Positions 16,678-25,927 of a stretch of 64,000 nt of DNA are shown here, one piece after another; positions within the stretch are counted from its first letter, which is position 1, and every line of letters starts with the position of its first letter. A program made the position numbers and the translations under genes. Origin of the DNA: Streptomyces sp. NBC_00273 (GTDB lineage: Bacteria; Actinomycetota; Actinomycetes; Streptomycetales; Streptomycetaceae); the NCBI RefSeq assembly GCF_036178145.1, contig NZ_CP108067.1, positions 9,439,001 through 9,503,000 on the forward strand. Direction: 5' to 3'. The notes under the pieces were generated by a model. The model was not told where the DNA came from. It saw only the letters and a list, made by a program, of their open reading frames with translations, and did not search any database.

Positions 16678-17025
16678 ATGGCCGTTCGCCGTGTCGTGCC
16701 CAACATCCAGTCGGAGGCCGCGCAGGAGAGCCGGGAGTTCTATGGCCTGCTGGGCTTCGAGGAGGTCATGAACCACGGCTGGATCATGACGCTGGCCTCC
16801 CCGTCCAGCCCGGCAGCGCAGATCAGTGTCATGACCATTGACAAGACCGCGCCCGTCGCCCCCGACATGAGCGTCGAGGTGGACGACGTGGATGCGGCCT
16901 ATGCGGTCATGCGGGAGAGCGGTGCGGAGATCGTGCACCCCTTGCAGGATGAGGAGTGGGGCGTGAGGCGGTTCTTCGTCCGCGATCCCAGCGGACGGGT
17001 GGTCAATGTGCTGGGCCATCGGTGA
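16678..17025 (+). CDS. VOC-family (glyoxalase/bleomycin resistance) protein
   Basis: Protein of 115 residues with the paired beta-alpha-beta-beta-beta units of vicinal-oxygen-chelate proteins. QESREFYGLLGFEEVM starts unit one, AQISVMTIDKTAP closes it. VEVDDVDAAYAVMRESGAE starts unit two, and RRFFVRDPSGRVVNVLGH carries the C-terminal metal-ligand region. Such proteins act as dioxygenases, glyoxalases or antibiotic-binding proteins; the substrate cannot be assigned. The start ATG at 16678 has GGAG six bases upstream. An upstream TTG is unlikely. Confidence 0.8.
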   Translation: MAVRRVVPNIQSEAAQESREFYGLLGFEEVMNHGWIMTLASPSSPAAQISVMTIDKTAPVAPDMSVEVDDVDAAYAVMRESGAEIVHPLQDEEWGVRRFFVRDPSGRVVNVLGHR

Positions 17026-17046
17026 CTGCCCTATCCGCACCTCTGG

Positions 17047-17965
17047 TGAAAGTGCCGGTCACAGCCACTCGTTGATGGCCGCGACGAAGACGGTTGCTTC
17101 GTTGCGGACGGCGAGCTTCTCGTAGCGGGTGGCCACTGCCCGGTGCCTTTTGAGGCGGTTGATACCGCACTCCACCGCGGGCCGCTCGCGATAGTCGATC
17201 TTGTCGAACCTCGGCGGGCGGCCGCCGCGTGAGCCGCGTTTCTTGCGGTTGCGGGCCTGGTCGGCTTGTCCGGGATGGTGCAGCCGATCCCGCGACCCCG
17301 CAGGCAGGCACGGTTCTTGCGGGAGGCGTACGCCTTGTCGGCCCGCACCCGGTTGGGCCGGGTGCGCGGCCTGCCGGGCCCGACGCGACGCACCCGGATC
17401 TTCTCCAGCACGGGCTCGAACTGTGGGGAGTCCCCGCGCTGCCCGGCCGTGATCACGATCGACATCGGCTTCTGGCCCTGCTCCACGGCCAGGTGCAACT
17501 TGGTGGCCAGGCCGCCGCGCGAGCGTCCGAGCCCGTGGTCGTCCGGCTCAGTGGCGACGCCGCCGGGCGGCTAGACCTGCAGGTCCCCTTTTCCGTGCCC
17601 CGGCGGCGTGCTGGTGGGCCCTGCAGACAGTGGAGTCGACGTCGATGTCCCAGATGATCAGCTGCTGCGCCTCGGCCACGGCCTGCAACTCGGCAAAGAT
17701 CTGCTGCCAGGTGCCGTCTCGCTGCCAGCGGCGGAACAGGTCGTACGCCCGCCCCCAGGGCCCATACCGCTCCGGGACATCCCGCCACGGCGCCCCGGTA
17801 CGGGTGCGCCACCGTATGCCGTCGATCAGCTGCCACCTGGTCCATGTCGGCGGGCGTTCCGGCGTCTTGCCCACCGGCAACAGCGGTTCCAGGCGGGCCC
17901 ACTGCACATCCGTCAAAACTCCACGTGCCACGAAGCAAGATCATCCCCCTCAAGATCCACTTTCG
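17047..17965 (-). mobile_element. IS5-family insertion sequence, inactive
   Basis: GAAAGTG at 17047-17053 and its complement CACTTTC at 17959-17965 bracket a broken IS5-type transposase gene, and probably lie in imperfect terminal inverted repeats. I could not identify target-site duplications. The element adjoins the 3' end of the VOC gene and a decayed small membrane gene. Confidence 0.6.
17059..17931 (-). pseudogene. IS5-family transposase, frameshifted
   Basis: The first part reads VLTDVQWARLEPLLPVG and GAPWRDVPERYGPWG, typical for IS5 transposases, with the first catalytic aspartate in IDVDSTVCRAHQH. A frameshift near 17560 separates it from KLHLAVEQGQKPMSIVITAG and VRADKAYASRKNRACLRGRG. 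A second shift near 17260 precedes the YRERPAVECGINRLKRHRAV-type end, which closes with INEWL. The order is intact, but the reading frame is broken twice. Confidence 0.85.
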
Positions 17966-18002
17966 ATGCACGCGCTAGTGGGCCCTCCTGGGAGGAACCC
18001 CT

Positions 18003-18334
18003 ATGCCCGTCAACACCCCACAGCCCCAGGGCCCCCGGTACGGCAGGCACCCGCGGGAAACCCGGGCACCGACCCGGTCGTCCTGCTGCTTCTGGCCCTC
18101 GTCGTCACCCTGCTCCTGGGTGCCGTTGCGTACGTGGTCTTTGTGCACCCGAAGCGGGCCGACCCGGACCTGGCCGCCGCTACCGTGGCTGCCCCGCTGG
18201 TCGCTGTCCTGATCGCGGTGCCGCCGCCCGTGGCGCGGACGGCACGACGGCCGCAGCGCAGCAGCGGCAGACGAACCGGCGCGGATCGCTACCGCCGCGG
18301 CCCGCGCCGCCGCAGGCCCAGCCCGGCCACGTGA
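18003..18334 (+). pseudogene. small membrane protein, frameshifted
   Basis: An ATG with GGGAGGA upstream starts MPVNTPQPQGPRYGRHP. A frameshift after about 20 codons leads into PGTDPVVLLLLALVVTLLLG and AAATVAAPLVAVLIAVPPP. That gives two predicted membrane helices. The overall plan (short proline-rich N-terminus, two helices, basic tail) resembles Spd-type spread proteins of Streptomyces conjugative elements; this assignment is tentative. Confidence 0.45.
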
Positions 18335-18425
18335 AGTTCACCCGCATGAGTGGAGGTTGAAGTTGATGCCCCGTACGCGTACGCGGGAGACCCGGTCCAA
18401 CTGCACCGGCTGTTGAGGCCGCGCG

Positions 18426-18971
18426 GTGCGGGCGGGGTCGTGGGCGAGGGCGGTGCGCTGGTGGAGTGGGACTGATGGACGATGGACTTCGGGGACGCGC
18501 ACGCGGGCGCGGTTGGTGTACCGGTCGGCTTACGACGGCCGGGCTCGCCGCCCGAGCGCAAAGGAATTGCGTGCCGTGTGCGGGTGCGGATGGCGCGGCG
18601 CCGCCGCGTATCGCCTGGACTGGGCGCCGGTCGGCGACCGGCCCCTGTACGGCGCGGACGTCGACCTCACCGGACCGCTCGAGGACTGGACCGCGCACCT
18701 GTCCGTCGTCCGTAATGCCGCCGTGCCGCTTCCCGAGCCGCTGGCCGTGCTCCTGGCCGCGATGGCCGGGCAGTTGACCGACACCGCCGCGGACGCGCCG
18801 TTGGCCGCGCTGCGCGCCGCCGGTGCGCTGGAGCGGATCGCCGCCCGGACGGGCCGGACGGTCGCTGGCGCACTGTGTGACGACGGCATGTCCGCCGAAG
18901 CGGTGGCCACCGAGCCCGGTACCACCCGCTCCAAGGCCTTGGTCCTGCTCCTGACTGAGCAGGCCAGGTAA
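18426..18971 (+). CDS. hypothetical protein of a Streptomyces mobile-element family
   Basis: From about residue 35 the frame is clearly coding: SAYDGRARRPSAKELRAVCG, GWRGAAAYRLDWAPVGD, DVDLTGPLEDWTAHLSVV and helical segments to the end. Conserved cysteine and tryptophan positions (CGCGWRG) match a family of unknown function seen near Streptomyces conjugative elements. The true start is uncertain because the first 30 residues are low complexity. A TTG or GTG near 18515-18530 may be the real start. Confidence 0.5.
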   Translation: MRAGSWARAVRWWSGTDGRWTSGTRTRARLVYRSAYDGRARRPSAKELRAVCGCGWRGAAAYRLDWAPVGDRPLYGADVDLTGPLEDWTAHLSVVRNAAVPLPEPLAVLLAAMAGQLTDTAADAPLAALRAAGALERIAARTGRTVAGALCDDGMSAEAVATEPGTTRSKALVLLLTEQAR

Positions 18972-19024
18972 CGGCACGGGTCGCCGATTGCCGGTCGCTC
19001 GCGAGACCAGTCCGCCACAGTGCG

Positions 19025-20389
19025 TCAGTAGCCGGTGCCGCGCTTGACCTGGGTCCGCTCGATGCTGTGGGTCGCTCCCTTGCCGTCCAGTGTGTGACAT
19101 GCGTCGGCGATGTCCTGGGTCAGGCGGTCGATCTGTTCGCGGCTCAGGGTCTCCTTGACCAGGGCGCGCAGGATCTTCACCCGCTCCGCGTTGGGCGGAA
19201 GGGTGTATGCCGGCACCATCCAGCCCCGCTCGGCCGAGAGCTGCCAGGCGATGTCGGACTCGTCGTAGGCGTGCTTGCCAGCGAGCCGGAAAGCGACCAG
19301 CGGCAGCTGCTCGAGGTCGCTCCCGATCACTTCGAAGCGGCCGCTGCTGCGCAGGTTGTCCGCCAGTGCGCGGGCGTTCTCCTGCATCGTCTTCATGACG
19401 TAGGTGTAGCCCTGGCGACCGAGCCGCACGAAGTTGTAGTACTGCGCGAGCACCATCGACGCACCGGTGGAGAAGTTCAGCGTGAACGTCGCGTCGGTCT
19501 TGCCCAGGTAGTTCTCGTAGAAGACGAGGTCCTTGGCGAGGTCGGCCTCTTCGCGGAAGACCAGCCATCCGATGCCGGGGTAGACCAGTCCGTACTTGTG
19601 TCCCGAGACGTTGATCGAACGGACCTGCTCGAGCCGGAAGTCCCATTTCGAATCCGGGTAGAGGAAGGGCCAGACGAATGCGCCGCTGGCGCCGTCGACA
19701 TGGATCGGAATGTCGAGGTCCCGCTTCTTGCGAACGTCCCGCAGGAGCTCGTCGATCCCGACGACATCGTCCTTGTGGCCGGTGAACGTGGTGCCGAGGA
19801 CGGCGACGACACCGATCGTGTTCTCGTCGAGATGGGGCTCAACGTCCTCCGGGCCGATCGTGTACTTGTCCTCGGCAAGCGGCACGACCCGCGGCTCGAC
19901 GTCGAAGTAGCGGCAGAACTTCTCCCACACGACGTGGACGTCACCCCCGAAGACCAGGTTGGGCCGGTCGACCGGAAGGCCGGCCGCCTGGCGGCGCTCG
20001 CGCCACTTCCACTTCAACGACAGCGCGCCGAGCATGATCGCCTCGGATGAGCCCTGGGTCCGGCATCCGGTCGTCCTGCCGGGCGCGTGGAAGAGGTCCG
20101 CGAGCATGCGCACGCAACGCTGCTCGATTTCGGCGGAAATGGGGTACTCCGCGTGGTCGATGAAATTGCGGTGAAGGTTCTCGGCGATCAGCCGTTGGGC
20201 CTCCGGCTCCATCCACGTGGTGACAAACGTGGCGAGGTTTCGCTGCGGGTCGCCCTCCATGGCGAGATCCACGTCCACGAGCCTCATCGCGTCCGTAGCG
20301 GCCATGCCTTCCTCGGGGAAGGTCTCCGAGGGAGCGGGCACCGTCAGGAATCGGTTGCCGAACAGAGCCGAGTCGTCGCGCTTGGTCAT
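19025..20389 (-). CDS. gadB: glutamate decarboxylase
   Basis: Protein of 454 residues, the usual length for this PLP enzyme, which converts L-glutamate and a proton to GABA and CO2. Diagnostic sites are TQGSSEAIMLGALSLK, HVDGASGAF (230-238) with the cofactor-binding aspartate, and SINVSGHKYGLVYPGIGW with lysine 265 as the Schiff-base residue. It is cytosolic and commonly linked to acid resistance or GABA metabolism. The ATG at 20389 agrees with the family start; no strong ribosome site is visible. No antiporter gene is adjacent. Confidence 0.9.
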   Translation of the reverse strand: MTKRDDSALFGNRFLTVPAPSETFPEEGMAATDAMRLVDVDLAMEGDPQRNLATFVTTWMEPEAQRLIAENLHRNFIDHAEYPISAEIEQRCVRMLADLFHAPGRTTGCRTQGSSEAIMLGALSLKWKWRERRQAAGLPVDRPNLVFGGDVHVVWEKFCRYFDVEPRVVPLAEDKYTIGPEDVEPHLDENTIGVVAVLGTTFTGHKDDVVGIDELLRDVRKKRDLDIPIHVDGASGAFVWPFLYPDSKWDFRLEQVRSINVSGHKYGLVYPGIGWLVFREEADLAKDLVFYENYLGKTDATFTLNFSTGASMVLAQYYNFVRLGRQGYTYVMKTMQENARALADNLRSSGRFEVIGSDLEQLPLVAFRLAGKHAYDESDIAWQLSAERGWMVPAYTLPPNAERVKILRALVKETLSREQIDRLTQDIADACHTLDGKGATHSIERTQVKRGTGY

Positions 20390-21229
20390 GCCTCGATTCA
20401 ACAGCGCCGGAGCCTGCCGCGGTCGAGAGACACGCCGCGCGGCCGGCGCGGTCAGCGACGCCGTCACGACGGGCCAGGCGCGTGCCGAGGAAGACGGAGT
20501 GCGGCAGTCGGCAGGCTGGGCGCGGGGCCTTCCACCTGGGAAGCAACGAATGGTCTGCGAGCCCGCCGTTGACGACGGGGAGGTGGCCGCAGCCCTGGCG
20601 GACGGGCGGCTGGTACTCACCCTGGCCACTGAGGACACGTGGGGCGGTGACCCGTCCGGCCGCCGGCCGGACTCGGCTCCCGGGCGGCCCGGGCGGACGT
20701 GGTGAAGTGCCCTGCTGTACCCGCACCGTCCGCGCTGGGTCGTGAAAGCGGACGGGGGAAGGACCAGCACCCGGCCTCGCCGTGACCGCTTGGCGGGCGG
20801 CGGCTCGGTGTGGCCGGCCTGCTCGGCGGTTCCGCCGTCGCCCGGCGCGGCGGCCTGCGAGCTGACCCGCAGAGGGTATCCGCCGGAGCCGCAGGCATCC
20901 CGCGGTTCCGGCTCCGCCTCGATACCGCCCTGCCCGGATCACCCCACGTCCTACTTGAGGGGGAGCGGACTACCAGGGCGCGGGTGGTGACCGCCGGGCG
21001 CGCCGAAGCAGGTCGTAGGACGCCGCGTACCAGCGGTGATCGTTTCTGTGTCAGGCCGGTGCCGTGGTCGCGCCCGAATGGAGGCGCGGAGCATTCGGGA
21101 GCAGATTTCCGCCAACTGTCCGGATGCCGCGTGGTACGGGAGAGGGACCAGGGACGGCTCTTCCTGGGGATTCGCTGCTGCCCACCGATGCAACACAGTG
21201 GGCACACCAGCGATTTCACCGGAAGAAGG
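20390..21229. other. intergenic stretch without a gene
   Basis: Some 840 bp between two convergently unrelated genes. Open frames exist on both strands but none carries a recognisable motif. One plus-strand frame (VDDGEVAAALADGRLVLTLA) is mildly coding-like and may be a decayed gene. Confidence 0.35.
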
Positions 21230-21247
21230 ATGGCACGCCACTCATGA
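21230..21247 (+). promoter_or_regulatory. five-codon leader overlapping the next start codon
   Basis: An ATG with GGAAGAAGG directly upstream opens a five-codon frame (M-A-R-H-S) whose stop TGA shares its last bases with the ATG of the aminopeptidase gene (ATGA at 21244-21247). The good ribosome site serves this mini-frame, so translation of the main gene may depend on reinitiation. This is inferred from sequence only. Confidence 0.45.
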
Positions 21248-22797
21248 AACGCCTCGCACCGCTGCTCGCCACGGTCGGACTCGTCGCGACCTCCGTGCCC
21301 CTGCTGACAGCGCCCCAGGCAGCTGCCGCCCAGGTCCCCGGCTACATGCGCCAGCAGCCGGACTGGCACCGTTGCAGCCCCGAGCAGCCGGCGACGTACG
21401 AGTGCGCGACCCTCAAGGTGCCGCTTGACTACCGGCACCCCGAGGGCCGCATGCTCGACCTCGCGATATCCCGGATCAAGACCGAGAACCCGGGCAAGCG
21501 GCGGGGGGTCCTGCTCTTCAACCCTGGCGGCCCCGGCGTTTCCGCGTTGTTCCGGCCGGTGGGCCTGAACACGAGCATACCCAAGGACGTACGGGACCAG
21601 TACGACCTCATCGGCTTCGATCCGCGCGGGGTCGGCAAGAGCAGCCCGATCTCCTGTGGGCTGAATGCGGACGAGGGGGGCCTCGGCGGTCCGTACCGGC
21701 CCGAGACCTTCCCCTCAGACGTGGCCTGGGCGCGAAGCGTCGCCGACAAGTGCCGGGAGAAGTCCGGCGACGTCATTCCCCACATCACCACCCGCAATAC
21801 GGCCCGCGACCTGGACGTCATCCGTGCGGCGCTCGGCGAGCGGAAGATCTCGTACCTGGGTTACTCGTACGGGACCTACCTCGGCGCGGTGTACTCCCAG
21901 ATGTTCCCGCAGCGCACCGACCGCTTCGTGCTGGACAGCGGGGTGGATCCGCAGCGCGTCTGGCGCGGCATGATCCAGGTGTGGGCCACCGAAGCGGAGC
22001 CCGCGTTCGCGCGGTGGACGCGGTGGGCCGCGGAGCGCTCGGACCGATACGGGCTCGGCACCACTCCCGAAGCCGTGTCCGCCACCTTCTGGGATCTGGT
22101 GGCCCGGGCCGACAGGGACCCGATCATCCAAGACGGGCAGAAGGTCACGGGTGACTACCTCAGGTCAGAACCCTCGCTGTTCTTCTCCCCGTACGGAGCC
22201 TCGGCCGTCATCAAGCACCTCAAGTCCCTGGCCGAGAACGGGCCCAAGCCGGCGGACGGCGACGCGCCGGATCTGAAGCAACTGCTCGCCGAGGCCCGGG
22301 CCTCCGGCGCGAACGCCTCCGAGCCGAACGCAGCGGTGCCGGGCGCGGCAGCCGCCGGTTCCGGCGGCGACGGCATGGCCGTCTACTGGTCCGTCGTGTG
22401 CGGGGACACGGATGCCTGGCCGCGCGATCCCGATCAGTACGCGCGGGACGCGGCGCGGGACAAGGCGAAGTATCCGCTGTACGGGGACTTCGCGTCGAAC
22501 ATCAAGCCGTGCGCCTTCTGGCAGCGGCCGGTTGAGCCCGCGACGCCCATGAAGACCCGGGCCGACGTGCTGACCGTGCAGAACGAATGGGACTCCCAGA
22601 CCCCGCTGGTCAGCGGCCAGGGCCTGCACAAGGCGCTCAAGGGCTCACGGATGGTGCTGGCGCTGGGCGGCGAGAAGCACGGGGTGTACCTCTCCGACCC
22701 CGCATCCTGCGCCGACGTCACGGTCAACAAGTACCTCGCCACGGGCCGGCTGCCTGCCGCAGACGTGACCTGCCAGGACCCGCCGCCGTTCCCGTAG
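21244..22797 (+). CDS. secreted tripeptidyl aminopeptidase (alpha/beta hydrolase)
   Basis: Protein of 517 residues. Residues 1-28 are a Sec signal peptide (MKRLAPLLATVGLVATSV, cleavage near QAAAAQ). The alpha/beta-hydrolase fold carries the nucleophile in GYSYGTYLG (Ser208), aspartate 450 in QNEWDSQTP and His479 in GEKHGVY. LFNPGGPGVS is the oxyanion region. This is the Streptomyces tripeptidyl aminopeptidase (TAP) family, which trims N-terminal tripeptides outside the cell. The ATG at 21244 follows a leader mini-frame. A longer open frame upstream lacks a signal peptide and is unlikely. Confidence 0.85.
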   Translation: MKRLAPLLATVGLVATSVPLLTAPQAAAAQVPGYMRQQPDWHRCSPEQPATYECATLKVPLDYRHPEGRMLDLAISRIKTENPGKRRGVLLFNPGGPGVSALFRPVGLNTSIPKDVRDQYDLIGFDPRGVGKSSPISCGLNADEGGLGGPYRPETFPSDVAWARSVADKCREKSGDVIPHITTRNTARDLDVIRAALGERKISYLGYSYGTYLGAVYSQMFPQRTDRFVLDSGVDPQRVWRGMIQVWATEAEPAFARWTRWAAERSDRYGLGTTPEAVSATFWDLVARADRDPIIQDGQKVTGDYLRSEPSLFFSPYGASAVIKHLKSLAENGPKPADGDAPDLKQLLAEARASGANASEPNAAVPGAAAAGSGGDGMAVYWSVVCGDTDAWPRDPDQYARDAARDKAKYPLYGDFASNIKPCAFWQRPVEPATPMKTRADVLTVQNEWDSQTPLVSGQGLHKALKGSRMVLALGGEKHGVYLSDPASCADVTVNKYLATGRLPAADVTCQDPPPFP

Positions 22798-22980
22798 GGG
22801 GGGGCGAGGGCACGGAGCCGACGGCATGGCTCCGGCCAAGTGGAGGTCGCCTACGGCCGCTCAGCTGTGACCACCGGCCAGCAAGGCACCAGAGAACCGT
22901 CCGGACCCGAGCGCACCCCGGAGTCGGGCCGCTGCCCGACTCTCATCGGCAACGGAGGCTGTCGTCCAGGGTTCACTCCG

Positions 22981-23060
22981 GACTGGAGGCGCGGCTGGAG
23001 GACAGCACTGCCAGCGAGGCGCGCACCGGCACCTACCGAACCGCGACCACCGGCCACCGG
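22981..23060. repeat. dispersed repeat, partial copy
   Basis: Matches the first half (2731-2811) of the composite repeat near 2.8 kb with scattered substitutions. No gene lies over it. Confidence 0.65.
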
Positions 23061-23099
23061 GCACCTGTGCCGAGGGGTGTTGTCGGTGGCGGCGGCGAC

Positions 23100-23500
23100 C
23101 ACGGGGAGATGAGCGCCGGTATCGCGCCCGACGGCCCGCGCGCGGGTGTCGAGGGGCTGTGTGAGCACATCCGGGGTGCCCTCGAAGACAGGGCGCCCCG
23201 GCTGCTCGGCAGCTCCCTGCGGGAGGTCGCAAGCTGCGGCTGCTCAAGGATCAACTGCCCGTAGTAGGCGGCGCGCAGAGTCGTATTGATGAGCTCGTCG
23301 TTGTCATTTGACCTGCGGGTCCTGATGCAGCGCTTCATGTGACAAGACGGCACCGACGGGTCGGAAGTCCTCGTAGCGGAAGCGATGGTGATACAGGATC
23401 GCCGGGCCGTTCGGCCCAATGAGGACGTGGGCAGTTGCTGCCGGACTCGGTGGTGTGCCGAAGTAGACGCGCTGGAAGACACCGCTACGGCTCGGTGACC
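23100..23500 (-). pseudogene. unrecognised conserved gene, frameshifted
   Basis: The minus strand gives VYFGTPPSPAATAHVLIG and RYEDFRPVGAVLSHEALHQD in one frame. After a shift near 23300, DELINTTLRAAYYGQLILEQ follows in another. The HEALH motif resembles a zinc-peptidase HExxH site, and the order suggests one former protein. I recall similar actinobacterial proteins but cannot name the family. Both flanks are decayed DNA. Confidence 0.45.
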
Positions 23501-23609
23501 GCCCCTGACCTGGTTGAGAAGGTGCGGTTGTCGCTCGTCCAGGTGATGACGGGGCCTTCTGCCTCGGTAGATCCCGTTTCAACGCCACGATGCTGCAGCT
23601 GACGCAACC

Positions 23610-24059
23610 GTGGGAGCTGGTGTGGTTTCTGTCGATGCGCCGGGCGCGATCAGCCTGGTGGTGCCGGGTAACGTCCGGGCGCTGGACCCGGCTCCGGCGA
23701 TGTTCGAGGCGATGCTGACGGGATGGACGCGGCAGCAGCAGAGCCGTTTGTTGTCGAAGAAGACGATCGGGGACCGGCTGGGTCTCGTGCGCCGGTTCAC
23801 GCTGTACAACGGCACCTACCCGTGTGAGTGGACACCGGAAGACGTCGAGGCCTACTTCTCCGCCCGACTGTCCGGCATCTCCCCGCTCGCGCACTCCACG
23901 GTGCGTGGCCAGCAAGGCGACCTTCAACCGTTCTGAACGTTCGTCACCGACGGACGGTACGACTGGGCATCCGCCTGCCAGGAGGCGTTCGGGCAGGTCC
24001 CGGTGCAGGTGTGTCACGAGTGGAACAGCGCCGATTGGCTGCGTCGGTGGAAAACTAAG
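23610..24059 (+). pseudogene. tyrosine recombinase, N-terminal half with in-frame stop
   Basis: The plus frame reads LSKKTIGDRLGLVRRF, then YPCEWTPEDVEAYFSARLSG, the core-binding domain of a Streptomyces integrase. A TGA at 23934-23936 interrupts it, and the same frame continues with FVTDGRYDWASACQEAFG and QVPVQVCHEWNSAD. The catalytic half is absent. A C-terminal remnant of the same family lies on the opposite strand at 5208-5408. Confidence 0.7.
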
Positions 24060-24240
24060 AACGGATGTCGGCGGGCTCCAGGATCATCCGATGCTGGGCT
24101 GGCTGTTGAGTGTCGCCGAGTTCTAGGAACACCCTATTGACCCGTGTCGGGCATCGGGTCCAGGGGCGGTGCAGCATCAGAACGTGCAATCGATAGCATC
24201 CTGTCGCGACGTTGCAGTGGTCTGACGAGGTGGGGAAGCT

Positions 24241-24708
24241 ATGAGCGAGGACGTCCTGTCGATCATTCCGAGTGATCCGCAGTGGCAGCCTGCTCGCGAT
24301 GCGGTTGATCGCGTCATCGCGCTCGTCGAGGAGCTGACTCCCGGAGTTGCCGACGGCGTGGACGTGGAGATCGACGTGACGTGGCACGACGTGGTGACCG
24401 CTGTTGACTGCGGGGGCAACCTGGCAAGGATCGGTTGCCCCTTGTGCCAGGCAGCAATCGACACGGAGTGGTGGGGCGACCTCCTTGAGGCTCGCTGCGA
24501 CGAGGGGTTCACCACGCTCGCGATCGAGGTCCCGTGCTGTGGCGGATCAACCACTCTGGATGTGCTGGATTACGACTGGCCGTGTGGATTCGCCCGCTTC
24601 GAGATCGCCATCTGGAACCCCGAACGCCTCTGGTTCAGCGAGGACGAGCTGACGGCGCTGGCGGACCGACTGGGCCATCCGGTCAAGCAAATCCGGGCCC
24701 ACATCTGA
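24241..24708 (+). CDS. hypothetical protein with possible zinc-binding cysteines
   Basis: Protein of 155 residues with strong coding character: QWQPARDAVDRVIALVEEL, VDVEIDVTWHDVVTAVDCGG, IGCPLCQAAIDTEWWGD, IEVPCCGGSTTLDVLDY. The CPLC and CCGG pairs could bind a zinc ion. It contains no membrane segment. The family resembles small Streptomyces proteins of unknown function that often sit next to toxin or contact-dependent genes. It is isolated here and intact. Confidence 0.7.
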   Translation: MSEDVLSIIPSDPQWQPARDAVDRVIALVEELTPGVADGVDVEIDVTWHDVVTAVDCGGNLARIGCPLCQAAIDTEWWGDLLEARCDEGFTTLAIEVPCCGGSTTLDVLDYDWPCGFARFEIAIWNPERLWFSEDELTALADRLGHPVKQIRAHI

Positions 24709-25186
24709 ACCTCGGCAGCTCAGGCGGTTGCTTGTTGCTCGGCGCATGCTCGGGTAGTGGCCAGGGGGTCGGAGTCGGTGGCGGCCTCGAGGATGTTGCC
24801 GCCGAAGGTGAGGCGATCGACGAGTGCACGGCGAAGCCGAGAGATTGCGTGTTCATGAGCGCTGACCCTTCCGATGGATTGGTGCGGTCCGGCTTGCGCG
24901 GCTCAGGCAACCCCTGCCCTTCGGGCGTGCGCGGGAGGATGCGGTGCTCGGTGGGCAGGGTGATCCCGGCGACCTGCGTGTAGCCCGGGAAGTAGTGGGG
25001 GCAGGGGCAGGGGCTGGCGGCATGATGCGGACGTCGTAGAGCGCCCTGCTGGCCCTTCATCTTCCACACGGCACCGCTCTGGATCAGGTGCGCGGAGACC
25101 GTCTCCAGTTCGTTCCAGCGCGCGAGACCGCTGCGGGCCGCCACGGTTTCATGAGTAGATCTGTCATCGCTTCTCCTCCTTCCGGG
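24709..25186. other. intergenic stretch without a gene
   Basis: A minus-strand frame starts with coding-like text (LARWNELETVSAHLIQSGAV) but soon becomes low complexity. It may be the start of a decayed gene. Nothing else stands out. Confidence 0.35.
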
Positions 25187-25899
25187 CTACTGCGAATCGG
25201 TGAGGAACGCTTCGACGCCGGCGGCGAACTCGGCGTGGTGCTGGAACAGGGACCCGTGGGCCGAGTCGGGGTAGATCTTCAATCGCGCCTGCGGGAGCAG
25301 ACCGGCGAGCAGGTGGGAGTAGCGGGGGAGGACCATGGGGTCGCCGTCGCCGTCGCCGTTGGCGACGAACACCGGTACCGGGATCCCAGGTGGTGACCGC
25401 GTCGTACTGTGCTTGGCGTGTCTGCCACGTCGTAGGCGCATCCAGTTCTTCCCGGGTGAACATCCACCTCATGCCTTCTCGCCGGCCGACCGGCTTTCCG
25501 AGGAGCAGGTGTAGGAGACGTCGAGCACCCGCGCGGGATCGATTTCCGGAGCACCGACCGCGTCGATGACCCAGCTCGTCCACCCGTGCATACCGAGGCG
25601 AGTACGACGCGTCGTGCGAGCGCGGGGCGGATCAGCGCGATCTCCTGGGCCACGAAGGAGCCGACGGAGAAGCCGAGGAGGTCGACCTGGGCCAGGTTCG
25701 GGGCCTCGGCGAAGGCGATGACGTGCCGGTTCTGAGCCAGGGCGTCGACCAGCGCGGGATCCCAGCAGTCGAGGTTGCCCCGGAAGTGCATGAGCAGGAG
25801 CAGCGGCACACCGACTTCGCCGACTTCGCGGTACGGCTACTCGATGCCGTTGGCGGCGGACACCGTGTGGATGGGCGCCTGGGCGTAGGGCCGTGTCAT
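25187..25899 (-). pseudogene. alpha/beta hydrolase, broken by stop, deletion and frameshift
   Basis: The start reads MTRPYAQAPIHTVSAANGIE, then a TAG, then in the same frame PYREVGEVGVPLLLLMHFRG. The nucleophile elbow survives as DLLGFSVGSF, but some 45 residues before it are missing. Further on the frame shifts to PVFVANGDGDGDPMVLPRYS and YPDSAHGSLFQHHAEF, which holds the catalytic histidine. The GD repeat, coded by a TCGCCG hexamer array, expands the usual NGDxDPM loop. The start overlaps the divergent TetR gene by two bases. Confidence 0.8.
25341..25358. repeat. hexanucleotide repeat TCGCCG x3
   Basis: Three TCGCCG units encode the extra Gly-Asp pairs in the hydrolase pseudogene on the minus strand. 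Confidence 0.8.
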
Positions 25900-25903
25900 G
25901 GGG

Positions 25904-25927
25904 GCAACGGCAACGGCAACGGCAACC
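25904..25927. repeat. hexanucleotide repeat GCAACG x4
   Basis: Four units (the last ends in C) encode an alternating Ala-Thr stretch at the N-terminus of the TetR frame. It also lies directly upstream of the divergent hydrolase start. Confidence 0.85.

Noticed and set aside
19067..20050. Plus-strand frame of 327 codons opposite glutamate decarboxylase
   Set aside because: It is antisense to a fully recognised enzyme and has no family features.
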